6,712 nucleotides of DNA from an uncultured Eubacteriales bacterium. Lineage in GTDB: Bacteria > Bacillota > Clostridia > Oscillospirales > Oscillospiraceae. The DNA lies in contig UQXG01000123.1 in NCBI GenBank assembly GCA_900544945.1, positions 1 through 6,712 of the forward strand, read 5' to 3'. This document shows, piece by piece, positions 1-6,032 of this stretch (position 1 is its first letter; each line of letters begins with the position of its first letter). The position numbers were made by a program, and so were the translations under genes. The notes beneath the pieces were generated by a model. It was not told the origin of the DNA and ran no database searches. It was given only the letters and a program-made list of their open reading frames with translations.

Positions 1-70
1 TGGCTTCATCAGGCGGAAAATCCCTCGCCGTTGGTCATATTTCCGGTTTTCAGATTGACCCTACGGTTTT

Positions 71-124
71 TTCTCAATTTTTTTGGAAATAATACTTGCA
101 AAATCCGCGCTCATCATGTACAAT
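71..124 (+). promoter_or_regulatory. rpsB-tsf promoter with AT-rich upstream element
   Basis: A -35 box TTGCAA (96-101) and a -10 box TACAAT (119-124) are separated by exactly 17 bp, so transcription should begin near 131. The stretch 71-95 just upstream of the -35 is rich in T and A runs and resembles an UP element, which is common at strong ribosomal-protein promoters. No other promoter of similar quality is visible before rpsB. The boxes are read directly; the UP role and start site are inferred. Confidence 0.72.
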
Positions 125-130
125 AGTTCG

Positions 131-257
131 GCATGGGCTTTGGCCTATGACACACAATGCCACACACCCGGGGATTGCGCTCCCAAGTGCCCTGAGATTC
201 AGAGCGGGCGGCGCGGGATGATCGGGGTGGAGGAAAAAACAAAAGGAGAATATCAAA
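131..257 (+). promoter_or_regulatory. rpsB 5' leader with 5'-terminal hairpin
   Basis: The inferred transcript carries an untranslated leader of about 127 nt. At its 5' end is a 7-bp stem, CATGGGC (132-138) with GCCTATG (143-149), one pair being G-U, and a TTTG loop. Weaker local stems follow: GGGA (171-174) with TCCC (181-184), and CTGA (192-195) with TCAG (199-202). The Shine-Dalgarno AAGGAG lies at 243-248. In several bacterial groups S2 autoregulates its operon through the rpsB leader; whether this leader does so is only a hypothesis. Confidence 0.4.
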
Positions 258-992
258 ATGGCTGTCGTATCTATGAAGCAACTGCTGGAGGCCGGCGTGC
301 ATTTCGGTCATCAGACCCGCCGCTGGAACCCCAAAATGGCCCCCTACATCTACACCGAGCGTAACGGTATCTACATCATCGACCTGCAGAAGACCGTTAA
401 GAAGCTGGAGGAGGCCTACAATTTCGTCCGTGACACCTCCGCCAATGGCGGCAACATCCTGTTCGTCGGCACCAAGAAGCAGGCTCAGGACGCCATCAAG
501 GAAGAGGCTGCCCGCTGCGGCGGTTACTACGTCAACTCCCGCTGGCTGGGCGGTATGCTGACCAACTTCCGCACCATGCGTTCCCGTATCGACCGTCTGG
601 CTCAGCTGAAGAAGATGGAAGAGGACGGCACCTTCGCCATGCTGCCCAAGAAGGAAGTCATCAAGCACCAGGGCGAGATCGCCAAGCTGGAGAAGTACCT
701 GGGCGGCGTGAAGGAAATGAAGAAGATTCCCGCCGCTATGTTCATCGTTGACCCCCGGAAGGAGCGCAACGCCATCGCCGAGGCCAAGAAGCTGAACATT
801 CCCGTTGTCGCCATTGTGGACACCAACTGTGATCCCGACGAGATCGACTACGTCATCCCCGGCAACGACGATGCCATTCGTGCCATCCGTCTGATCGCCG
901 CCGCCATGGCCAACGCCGCCATCGAGGGCCGTCAGGGTGAGGACACCGAGGTTGCCGCTCCCGAGGCTGCCGCCGAGGCCGCTGCCGAATAA
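258..992 (+). CDS. rpsB: 30S ribosomal protein S2
   Basis: This encodes ribosomal protein S2 (244 aa), a small-subunit protein needed for S1/mRNA engagement and 30S function. The N-terminal family signature is LLEAGVHFGHQTRRWNPKM (residues 9-27), followed by the GTKK block (71-74), NSRWLGGMLTNF (93-104) and the second signature region PAAMFIVDPRKERNAIAEA (158-176), with IPVVAIVDTNCDPD (181-194) after it. The length is typical for the family. The C-terminal tail after residue 228 is acidic and alanine-rich, as in many S2 proteins. The ATG at 258 follows AAGGAG with a 9-nt gap and is the start that aligns with the family. Lysine is almost always AAG, as expected for a highly expressed gene. tsf follows 41 bp downstream with no terminator between, so the two form one operon. 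Confidence 0.98.
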   Translation: MAVVSMKQLLEAGVHFGHQTRRWNPKMAPYIYTERNGIYIIDLQKTVKKLEEAYNFVRDTSANGGNILFVGTKKQAQDAIKEEAARCGGYYVNSRWLGGMLTNFRTMRSRIDRLAQLKKMEEDGTFAMLPKKEVIKHQGEIAKLEKYLGGVKEMKKIPAAMFIVDPRKERNAIAEAKKLNIPVVAIVDTNCDPDEIDYVIPGNDDAIRAIRLIAAAMANAAIEGRQGEDTEVAAPEAAAEAAAE

Positions 993-1033
993 GCTGACCT
1001 ACCATACAAATAGAGTATCAGGAGGAAGAAAAA

Positions 1034-1963
1034 ATGGCTTTTACCGCTCAGGATGTTAAGAAGCTCCGTGAAATGACCAACGTCGGCATGATGGACTGCA
1101 AGAAGGCTCTCCAGGCCACCGACGGTGATATGGACAAGGCCGTGGACTGGCTGCGTGAGAAGGGTCTGGCAAAGGCTGCCAAGAAGGCCGACCGGGTTGC
1201 CGCCGAGGGCGTTGCCTACGCTGCCGTGATTGACGGCTGCGGTGTTGTCATCGAGGTCAACTCCGAGACCGACTTTGCCGCCAAGACCGATGCCTTTATG
1301 GATCTGGTCAAGAAGCTGGCTCAGATCGTGGCCGAGCAGAACCCCGCCGACGTGGAGGCTCTGAAGGCCTGCAAGTACCCCGGCACCGACCTGACCGTCA
1401 CCGAGGTCATGCAGGAGAAGGTCATGTCCATCGGCGAGAACATGCAGATCCGCCGCTTCGCCCGTTTCCCCGAGAACACCTCCGTTGCCTACGTTCACGC
1501 AGGCGGCACCCACGGCGTTCTGGTGAACCTGGCTGTGGAAGGCGACATCGACGTGACCGAGATCGGCAAGAACGTCGCTATGCAGATTGCCGCTATGAAC
1601 CCCAAGTACTGGGACAAGTCCCAGGTGCCTCAGGCCGATGTTGACCATGAGCTCCAGGTTCAGGTGGCTCTGATGGACAACGACCCCAAGATGGCTAACA
1701 AGCCCGCTGCCGTCAAGGAGAAGATTGCCGCCGGTAAGATGGCCGCCTTCTACAAGGAGTCTTGCCTGCTGCAGCAGGAGTTCGTCCGCTCCGACCTCTA
1801 CAAGGGCGATGTGGCCGGCTACATTGCCGACGCTGCCAAGAAGCTGGGCGGCAAGGTCACCTTCGTCGATGCCATTCACTATGTCAAGGGTGAGGGCATT
1901 GAGAAGAAGGCCGACGACTTCGCCGCTGAGGTCGCCGCGCAGATCGCCGGTGCTTCCAAGTAA
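1034..1963 (+). CDS. tsf: Elongation factor Ts
   Basis: EF-Ts (309 aa) is the cytoplasmic guanine-nucleotide exchange factor that releases GDP from EF-Tu. The N-terminal UBA-like domain carries the signature LREMTNVGMMDCKKAL (residues 11-26). The second signature, EVNSETDFAAK (74-84), contains T79-D80-F81; the equivalent Asp80 and Phe81 of E. coli EF-Ts insert into EF-Tu to disrupt the Mg/GDP site. The usual Val after this Phe is Ala82 here, a mild variation. The dimerisation/core part continues through NVAMQIAAMNPKYW (180-193) and LLQQEFVRSD (245-254). The start ATG follows AGGAGG (1020-1025) by 8 nt. It is co-transcribed with rpsB and is followed immediately by a strong hairpin terminator, so the pyrH-frr genes that often follow tsf in other bacteria are not here. 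Confidence 0.98.
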   Translation: MAFTAQDVKKLREMTNVGMMDCKKALQATDGDMDKAVDWLREKGLAKAAKKADRVAAEGVAYAAVIDGCGVVIEVNSETDFAAKTDAFMDLVKKLAQIVAEQNPADVEALKACKYPGTDLTVTEVMQEKVMSIGENMQIRRFARFPENTSVAYVHAGGTHGVLVNLAVEGDIDVTEIGKNVAMQIAAMNPKYWDKSQVPQADVDHELQVQVALMDNDPKMANKPAAVKEKIAAGKMAAFYKESCLLQQEFVRSDLYKGDVAGYIADAAKKLGGKVTFVDAIHYVKGEGIEKKADDFAAEVAAQIAGASK

Positions 1964-1973
1964 GTTTTCCTTC

Positions 1974-2001
1974 AAAATCCCTGCCGCAAGGCAGGGATTT
2001 T
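1974..2001 (+). terminator. Intrinsic terminator of rpsB-tsf (first)
   Basis: A perfect 12-bp stem, AAAATCCCTGCC (1974-1985) with GGCAGGGATTTT (1990-2001), is capped by GCAA, a GNRA-type tetraloop. It starts 10 nt after the tsf stop codon. The four T residues at the 3' side are within the stem, so the hairpin reads as a terminator on either strand. Placement after tsf makes the rightward role the main one. Confidence 0.88.
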
Positions 2002-2037
2002 GGGCTCTATGTCCATAGTTGAGGTAGCGCCATATAC

Positions 2038-2082
2038 AAACCGGGACATAATCGCCTTTCGGCAAATTATGTCCCGGTTTTT
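2038..2082 (+). terminator. Second, bidirectional terminator between tsf and rodA
   Basis: A perfect 15-bp stem pairs AAACCGGGACATAAT (2038-2052) with ATTATGTCCCGGTTT (2066-2080). The 13-nt apex can form a further GCC/GGC stem (2054-2056 with 2061-2063) closed by TTTC. On the plus strand it runs into TTTTTCCTTTTT (2078-2089), a good U tract that would stop readthrough from tsf. On the minus strand it lies just after the rodA stop codons, with a weaker T-rich exit, so it probably also serves rodA. Confidence 0.88.
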
Positions 2083-2094
2083 CCTTTTTGTCTA

Positions 2095-3261
2095 CTACCC
2101 TCGATAGGGCTGGACATATCGTTCGTGGCTGAGAGAGGAAGGCCTAGCATAGGCGCCGGACACCAGCCCCAGCATCATGAAGATGGTCACAACGGAAGAG
2201 CCGCCGTAGCTGATCAGCGGCAGCGTCAGGCCGATAACGGGCATAACGCCGATGCACATGCCCACGTTAATCATCAGCTGGAACATCAGCGCGGAAGCCG
2301 CGCCGTAGCACACAAGCCGGCGCATATAGTCCTGACACCGGATGCCCACATAGACGCACCGGGCAATGATGGCAAGCTCCGCCAGCATGATGCACACACA
2401 GCCGATGAAGCCGATCTCCTCACCCATGGAGGAGAAAATGTAGTCCGTATGCTGGGCAAACAGAGCGCCGCTCTGGGTACGGTTGCCGTTGAACAGGCCC
2501 TGGCCTGTCAGGCCGCCGCCTGTCAGAGACTGCAAATTGATTTTAGAGTGATACCGTTCGTTGGTGCCCTGAGGGTCAACGGTGGGATCAAACAGAATCA
2601 GGATTCGGTTCCGCTGATACTGGCCCAAAAACTGCCACAGAATGGGGAACATGGCCGCAATGCCGCCGATGGCCAGGGCAAACCACCAAAGGCTCACGCC
2701 GCCGGCAAAGGCCATGCCGATGAAGATGAACACGAAAATCAGGGACACGCCTGCGTCCCCGGACAGCACCATGTTCAGGCCAACCAGCAGTCCCAGATGA
2801 TAGACCATGTGAATGACGGACACCGGGTGGGAAATTCGGTTCTGATGGGAGGACATAACCGAGGCCATAATGACGATATAGGTCATTTTACAGATTTCGG
2901 CAGGCTGGATGTTCACCGGGATGCCGGGAAAATGGAGCCAGCTCTTGTTGCCGGTGTTGTTGTCCGTACCGAAGGGAATCAGCAGCAGAAGCAGCAGCAC
3001 GTTGAAAATCACCAGAGCCGCCCGGTGCTCGGACAGGTAATCCAGATCGATGGAGGAAACCATGGCGTAGACCACCACCCCCAGACCGATGGAAACCAGC
3101 TGAATGGCCAGATATTTGAAATTACTTTCACCGAACTTATCCGCCGAGGTAGCACTGGCAATCGCCACCACGCCGAACAGAGCCAGGCACACGCACATGC
3201 CCAGCAAAAACATATCACCCTTCTTGGTGAAATCCTTTAATTCTTCAAAATAGCGGCGCAT
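2095..3261 (-). CDS. rodA: SEDS-family peptidoglycan glycosyltransferase, RodA type
   Basis: A 388-aa polytopic membrane protein of the SEDS (RodA/FtsW/SpoVE) family, which polymerises lipid II into glycan strands together with a class B penicillin-binding protein. About ten hydrophobic segments are visible from residue 17 to 372. Family landmarks in order: NKSWLHF (105-111), QPAEICK (119-125, usual QPSE/AK), a degenerate SGDAGVSL (167-174, usual PDLGT), FDPTVDPQGT (224-233) in the large extracellular loop, HTDYIF (271-276) containing Asp273 at the position of the catalytic Asp, GEEIGFIG (280-287), and MPVIGLTLPLISYGGSS (340-356). The NVGMCIGVMP form before the last motif favours RodA over FtsW. 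The Pro-Glu that usually precedes the HTD motif is Phe268-Ala269. The start ATG follows AGGAGG by 6 nt. The gene ends in tandem TAG stops and converges on tsf. No PBP2, mreBCD or sporulation gene is adjacent, so the choice of RodA over another SEDS paralogue is a judgement from sequence only. Confidence 0.85.
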   Translation of the reverse strand: MRRYFEELKDFTKKGDMFLLGMCVCLALFGVVAIASATSADKFGESNFKYLAIQLVSIGLGVVVYAMVSSIDLDYLSEHRAALVIFNVLLLLLLIPFGTDNNTGNKSWLHFPGIPVNIQPAEICKMTYIVIMASVMSSHQNRISHPVSVIHMVYHLGLLVGLNMVLSGDAGVSLIFVFIFIGMAFAGGVSLWWFALAIGGIAAMFPILWQFLGQYQRNRILILFDPTVDPQGTNERYHSKINLQSLTGGGLTGQGLFNGNRTQSGALFAQHTDYIFSSMGEEIGFIGCVCIMLAELAIIARCVYVGIRCQDYMRRLVCYGAASALMFQLMINVGMCIGVMPVIGLTLPLISYGGSSVVTIFMMLGLVSGAYARPSSLSHERYVQPYRG

Positions 3262-3290
3262 TTATTGCCTCCTTTGGGATACTGGGGCTC

Positions 3291-3319
3291 ATTATACCAT
3301 TTTTCCTAGGGAAAGTAAA
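3291..3319 (-). promoter_or_regulatory. rodA promoter with extended -10
   Basis: On the minus strand, TTTACT (3314-3319) and a perfect TATAAT (3291-3296) are spaced by 17 bp. TGG directly precedes the -10, giving the extended TGnTATAAT form. Transcription would begin near 3284, leaving a short leader of about 22 nt that includes the AGGAGG site at 3268-3273. Confidence 0.78.
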
Positions 3320-3404
3320 TAGTCCAAATGTGAACATTCTTTCCGATGTCTTCTACCCGACGCCGGGATGTACGGAAATCAAACCAAATAGCAAGCTTTT
3401 CCCA

Positions 3405-3433
3405 TTGACCCGCCCGGTTTTTCCCGCTATACT
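3405..3433 (+). promoter_or_regulatory. Promoter of the YitT-family gene
   Basis: TTGACC (3405-3410) and TATACT (3428-3433) are separated by 17 bp. The start of transcription would be near 3440, about 50 nt before the chosen ATG at 3489. This promoter decides the start codon: the longer open frame, whose first ATG is at 3330, begins upstream of the promoter and so would not be on this transcript. Confidence 0.78.
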
Positions 3434-3488
3434 GGGAACATCTGCCGTCTGCCTCCGGCTGGCGTGCTTTCGGAAAGGAATTCAGACC

Positions 3489-4376
3489 ATGCGTAGACAC
3501 AATTTCGGACGGATTTTCCGCTTTCTCCTGGTTTTGCTGGGCAACTGCCTGTACGCCCTGACAGTAAAGCTGTTTCTGCTGCCCGCCGGGCTGATCAGCA
3601 CTGGCACCACCGGCATTGCCCTGACGGTGAACCATCTGACCGGCTTTCCCATGCCGGTGTTTATTCTTCTGTTCAACCTGCTGATGCTGGGGCTGGGCTG
3701 GTGGATCCTGGGGCGGCAGTTTGCCCTGACTACGGTTTTCTCCTCCCTGTTCTATCCTCTGGCCCTGGAGGGGCTGAACCGCCTGCTGGGAAATCCGTTA
3801 ATCACCGACAATCTTCTGCTGAACACCCTCTTTGCCGGTCTGGGCCTGGGGCTTGCCTTGGGCATCGTCATCCGGGGCGGCGCATCCACCGGCGGTATGG
3901 ATATCCCCCCTCTGATACTCCACAAAAAATTCCGGATTCCCGTTTCCGTCAGCCTGTGGTGCTTTGATTTCTGCATTATCCTCAGCCAGATGCTCTATCA
4001 TACGGCGGAGGATTTGCTCTACGGAATTCTTCTGCTGATTGTCACCTCGGTGGCACTGAACAAAATTCTGCTTTTCGGCACTGCAAAAATCGAAATCAAG
4101 GTGATCAGCCCGGAGGCTGTCAGAATCCGGGACGCCATTCTCTCCCAGGCAGATCGGGGCGTGACCCTGCTCCACGGCGAGGGCGGATATCTGCATGTCC
4201 CCTCGGAGGTGCTTCTGAGCGTGGTCTCCGCCCATGAGCTGCCGAGGATAGAGCGGCTGATCCGGGACATTGACCCGGAATGCTTTCTGGTAATCAGTCA
4301 GGTCACCGAGGTCTGGGGCCGGGGCTTCTCCCTGGGTAAGCGGTATGCCGACGGAATTTCCCGGGAAAACATTTGA
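3489..4376 (+). CDS. YitT family integral membrane protein
   Basis: A 295-aa membrane protein of the YitT family (N-terminal YitT membrane domain plus C-terminal DUF2179), whose transported substrate or partner is not established. Hydrophobic segments lie at about residues 8-30, 54-72, 78-98, 108-128, 152-170 and 176-196. The family hallmark G-x-S-x-GG-x-D appears as GASTGGMDIPPLILHKK (131-147). The soluble C-terminal domain starts near residue 200 and contains RGVTLLHGEGGY (223-234), LLSVVSAHELPRIERLI (242-258), IDPECFLVIS (261-270) and VTEVWGRGF (272-280), all of which match the usual DUF2179 pattern. I start it at ATG 3489, after AAGGA (3475-3479) with a 9-nt gap; a frame upstream to 3330 is open but lies across the promoter and has no family similarity. 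The length fits the family. The gene is divergent from rodA and has no hairpin before the next gene, so some cotranscription with the symporter is possible. Confidence 0.93.
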   Translation: MRRHNFGRIFRFLLVLLGNCLYALTVKLFLLPAGLISTGTTGIALTVNHLTGFPMPVFILLFNLLMLGLGWWILGRQFALTTVFSSLFYPLALEGLNRLLGNPLITDNLLLNTLFAGLGLGLALGIVIRGGASTGGMDIPPLILHKKFRIPVSVSLWCFDFCIILSQMLYHTAEDLLYGILLLIVTSVALNKILLFGTAKIEIKVISPEAVRIRDAILSQADRGVTLLHGEGGYLHVPSEVLLSVVSAHELPRIERLIRDIDPECFLVISQVTEVWGRGFSLGKRYADGISRENI

Positions 4377-4401
4377 CTTCCTTCGGAAAATCCGGTATAA
4401 T
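4373..4401 (+). promoter_or_regulatory. Promoter of the NSS transporter gene
   Basis: TTGACT (4373-4378) and a perfect TATAAT (4396-4401) are spaced by 17 bp, close to the sigma-A consensus. The -35 overlaps the TGA stop (4374-4376) of the preceding YitT-family gene. Transcription would start near 4408, giving a leader of about 23 nt that contains GGAGG at 4419-4423. Confidence 0.85.
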
Positions 4402-4430
4402 TTAGGAGATTTCGGTTTGGAGGAAGTAAT

Positions 4431-5792
4431 ATGCAACGTGAACATCTGGGAAGCCGGTTAGGCTTTCTTCTATTGAGCGCGGGCTGCGCCATCGGCATCG
4501 GCAACGTCTGGAAATTCCCCTGGATGACCGGCCAGTACGGCGGCGGCGCTTTCGTTCTGATTTATCTGCTGTTTCTGCTGGTGCTGGGCGTGCCGGTGCT
4601 GACCATGGAATTTGCCATGGGTCGGGCTGCCCAGAAAAGCCCCCTGAAAATGTATCAGGCTCTGAAGCACGGCAGCAAATGGGGCTGGCACGGCTATGTG
4701 TGCCTCCTCGGAAACGTCATGCTGATGATGTTCTACACCACCGTGGCCGGCTGGATGCTCCAGTACTTTGTGGACACCGCCAGAGGCGTCTTTGTGGGTC
4801 TGGATACCGCGGCGGTGGAGGCCAAGTTTGGGGAAATGCTGGCAAGCCCCGGCAAGATGACCGTTTACATGGCAATCGTCGTGGTTCTGGGCTTTTCCAT
4901 CATTTCCATCGGCATCCAGAAAGGTCTGGAGCGGGTCACGAAGGTCATGATGATGGCTCTGATCGTCCTGATGTTCCTGCTCTCCCTGCACAGCATGACC
5001 CTGCCCGGCGGCGGCGCAGGTCTGCGTTTCTACCTGGTGCCGGATTTTGACCGGATGCTGGAAATCGGCGTAGGAAACGTGATTGTCGGCGCCATGAACC
5101 AGTCCTTCTTCACCCTGAGCCTGGGCATCGGCGCCATGGCCATTTTCGGCAGCTACATCGGCAAGGAGCGGGCGCTCATGGGCGAAGCCGTCCGGGTAAG
5201 CCTGCTGGACACCATGGTGGCTCTGTGCTCCGGCCTCATCATCTTCCCTGCCTGCTTTGCCTACGGCGTGGACGTGAACAGCGGCCCGGCTCTGATTTTC
5301 ATGACCCTGCCCAACGTGTTCAACCACATTGCCCTGGGTCGGTTCTGGGGGAGCCTGTTCTTCCTGTTCATGACCTTCGCCGCCTTCTCCACGGTGCTGG
5401 CGGTGTTTGAGAATATCGTCTGCTGCGTAGGCGAGCTTACGCTCTGGAGCCGGAAGAAAGCCTGCCTGATCTGCTGCGTCGGCATTTTCCTGCTGAGCCT
5501 GCCCTGTCTGCTGGGCTACAATCTGTGGAGCGGTGTTCGTCCCATTGCCGGTCATGACATTCTGGACAGCGAGGACTTTATGGTCAGCAATGTGATGCTG
5601 CCTCTGGGCTCTGCCCTGTTCGTGCTGTTCTGCACTGTCCGCTACGGCTGGGGCTGGAAGAACTTCATGGCCGAGGCCAACGAGGGCACGGGTCTGAAGG
5701 TGGCCCAGTGGATGCGCCCCTACATGACCTATGTGCTGCCGGTGATTGTCCTTGTGATTTTTATCATCGGCCTGGTGGGCTTCTTCGGATAA
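4431..5792 (+). CDS. Neurotransmitter:sodium symporter (NSS/SLC6) family transporter
   Basis: A 453-aa inner-membrane Na+-coupled transporter of the NSS family, probably for an amino acid or related amine; the substrate cannot be read from sequence. TM1 carries the unwound sodium/substrate motif SAGCAIGIGNVWKFPW (16-31), with Asn25 at the LeuT Asn27 position, Cys19 where LeuT has Asn21, and Lys28 in place of the gating Arg30. TM6 has SFFTLSLGIGAMAIFGSYIG (225-244), equivalent to the LeuT FTLSLGFG segment. TM8 has FAAFSTVLAVFE (316-327), supplying the Ser320/Thr321 pair of the Na2 site. Asp260 in TM7 falls at the LeuT Asn286 position, where the chloride-independent transporters Tyt1 and MhsT also have Asp; this alignment is mine. 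I count 11 membrane segments, the last at 432-452, a form common among bacterial NSS proteins. The ATG follows GGAGG by 7 nt. Its own strong promoter precedes it and a long hairpin follows. Confidence 0.95.
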   Translation: MQREHLGSRLGFLLLSAGCAIGIGNVWKFPWMTGQYGGGAFVLIYLLFLLVLGVPVLTMEFAMGRAAQKSPLKMYQALKHGSKWGWHGYVCLLGNVMLMMFYTTVAGWMLQYFVDTARGVFVGLDTAAVEAKFGEMLASPGKMTVYMAIVVVLGFSIISIGIQKGLERVTKVMMMALIVLMFLLSLHSMTLPGGGAGLRFYLVPDFDRMLEIGVGNVIVGAMNQSFFTLSLGIGAMAIFGSYIGKERALMGEAVRVSLLDTMVALCSGLIIFPACFAYGVDVNSGPALIFMTLPNVFNHIALGRFWGSLFFLFMTFAAFSTVLAVFENIVCCVGELTLWSRKKACLICCVGIFLLSLPCLLGYNLWSGVRPIAGHDILDSEDFMVSNVMLPLGSALFVLFCTVRYGWGWKNFMAEANEGTGLKVAQWMRPYMTYVLPVIVLVIFIIGLVGFFG

Positions 5793-5800
5793 GATTATAT

Positions 5801-5840
5801 AAGGAAAGGGCGGTGCCGCTATCGGCATCGCCCTTTCCTT
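5801..5840 (+). terminator. Long perfect hairpin after the NSS gene, probable terminator
   Basis: An 18-bp stem pairs 5801-5818 (AAGGAAAGGGCGGTGCCG) with 5823-5840 (CGGCATCGCCCTTTCCTT), with a single G-U pair and a CTAT loop, starting 8 nt after the transporter stop. The descending arm is pyrimidine-rich, but the stem is followed by GGCATCC rather than a U tract, so it is unlike a textbook intrinsic terminator. It may end transcription inefficiently or protect the 3' end of the mRNA. Confidence 0.65.
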
Positions 5841-5935
5841 GGCATCCAAAAATTTCCCTGAGAATAGCTCATATCCGAGATTTTTTGCATCGCCGTCAGC
5901 TTCACAGGAGGTTTCGGTGTCAGTCCCTCCGGGGG

Positions 5936-5963
5936 CAATGTTCTTGTCCCGGCAAGAACATTG
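5936..5963. repeat. Perfect 11-bp inverted repeat
   Basis: CAATGTTCTTG (5936-5946) is the exact reverse complement of CAAGAACATTG (5953-5963), around the 6-nt spacer TCCCGG. There is no T run after either arm, so it does not look like an intrinsic terminator. It could be a protein-binding palindrome or an RNA hairpin within the noncoding gap. Confidence 0.8.
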
Positions 5964-5975
5964 AGAAGAAGCCGG

Positions 5976-6010
5976 CTTAAGGGGCGCTGCCGAAAAGCCG
6001 CCCCCTTAAG
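5976..6010. repeat. 9-bp inverted repeat with 17-nt loop
   Basis: CTTAAGGGG (5976-5984) pairs with CCCCTTAAG (6002-6010). An alternative register pairs GGGGCG (5981-5986) with CGCCCC (5999-6004) and bulges one C. The left arm overlaps the decamer palindrome AAGCCGGCTT (5969-5978). No T tract follows. It begins 12 nt after the preceding inverted repeat. Confidence 0.75.
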
Positions 6011-6016
6011 TATCCC

Positions 6017-6032
6017 CCGGCCGCACCGCCGG
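6017..6032. repeat. Short GC-rich inverted repeat
   Basis: CCGGC (6017-6021) pairs with GCCGG (6028-6032) around CGCACC. Alone it would be unremarkable in this base composition; it is listed because it is the third of a consecutive series of inverted repeats. Confidence 0.45.

Noticed and set aside
2..58. Possible tail of an upstream gene (18 codons ending in TGA)
   Set aside because: Too short to recognise and no terminator follows; nothing distinguishes it from a chance open stretch.
932..2065. Long minus-strand open frame (377 codons) opposite tsf
   Set aside because: It is antisense to a certain tsf gene, is rich in Gly/Leu/His/Val as expected from reversed biased codons, has no family motif and runs through both terminator hairpins.
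2125..3240. Long plus-strand open frame (371 codons) opposite rodA
   Set aside because: It is a His/Gln/Asn-rich, low-hydrophobicity shadow of the SEDS gene with no recognisable domain; the opposite strand has clear family motifs, a ribosome binding site and a promoter.
3330..3488. N-terminal extension of the YitT-family protein to an upstream ATG
   Set aside because: The -35/-10 promoter at 3405-3433 lies inside it, the extra 53 residues do not resemble the family, and the ATG at 3489 has a ribosome binding site and gives normal length.
4470..5849. Long minus-strand open frame (459 codons) opposite the NSS gene
   Set aside because: Composition (His, Gln, Ala rich) is typical of the reverse complement of a GC-biased membrane-protein gene, and it starts beyond the hairpin with no good ribosome binding site.
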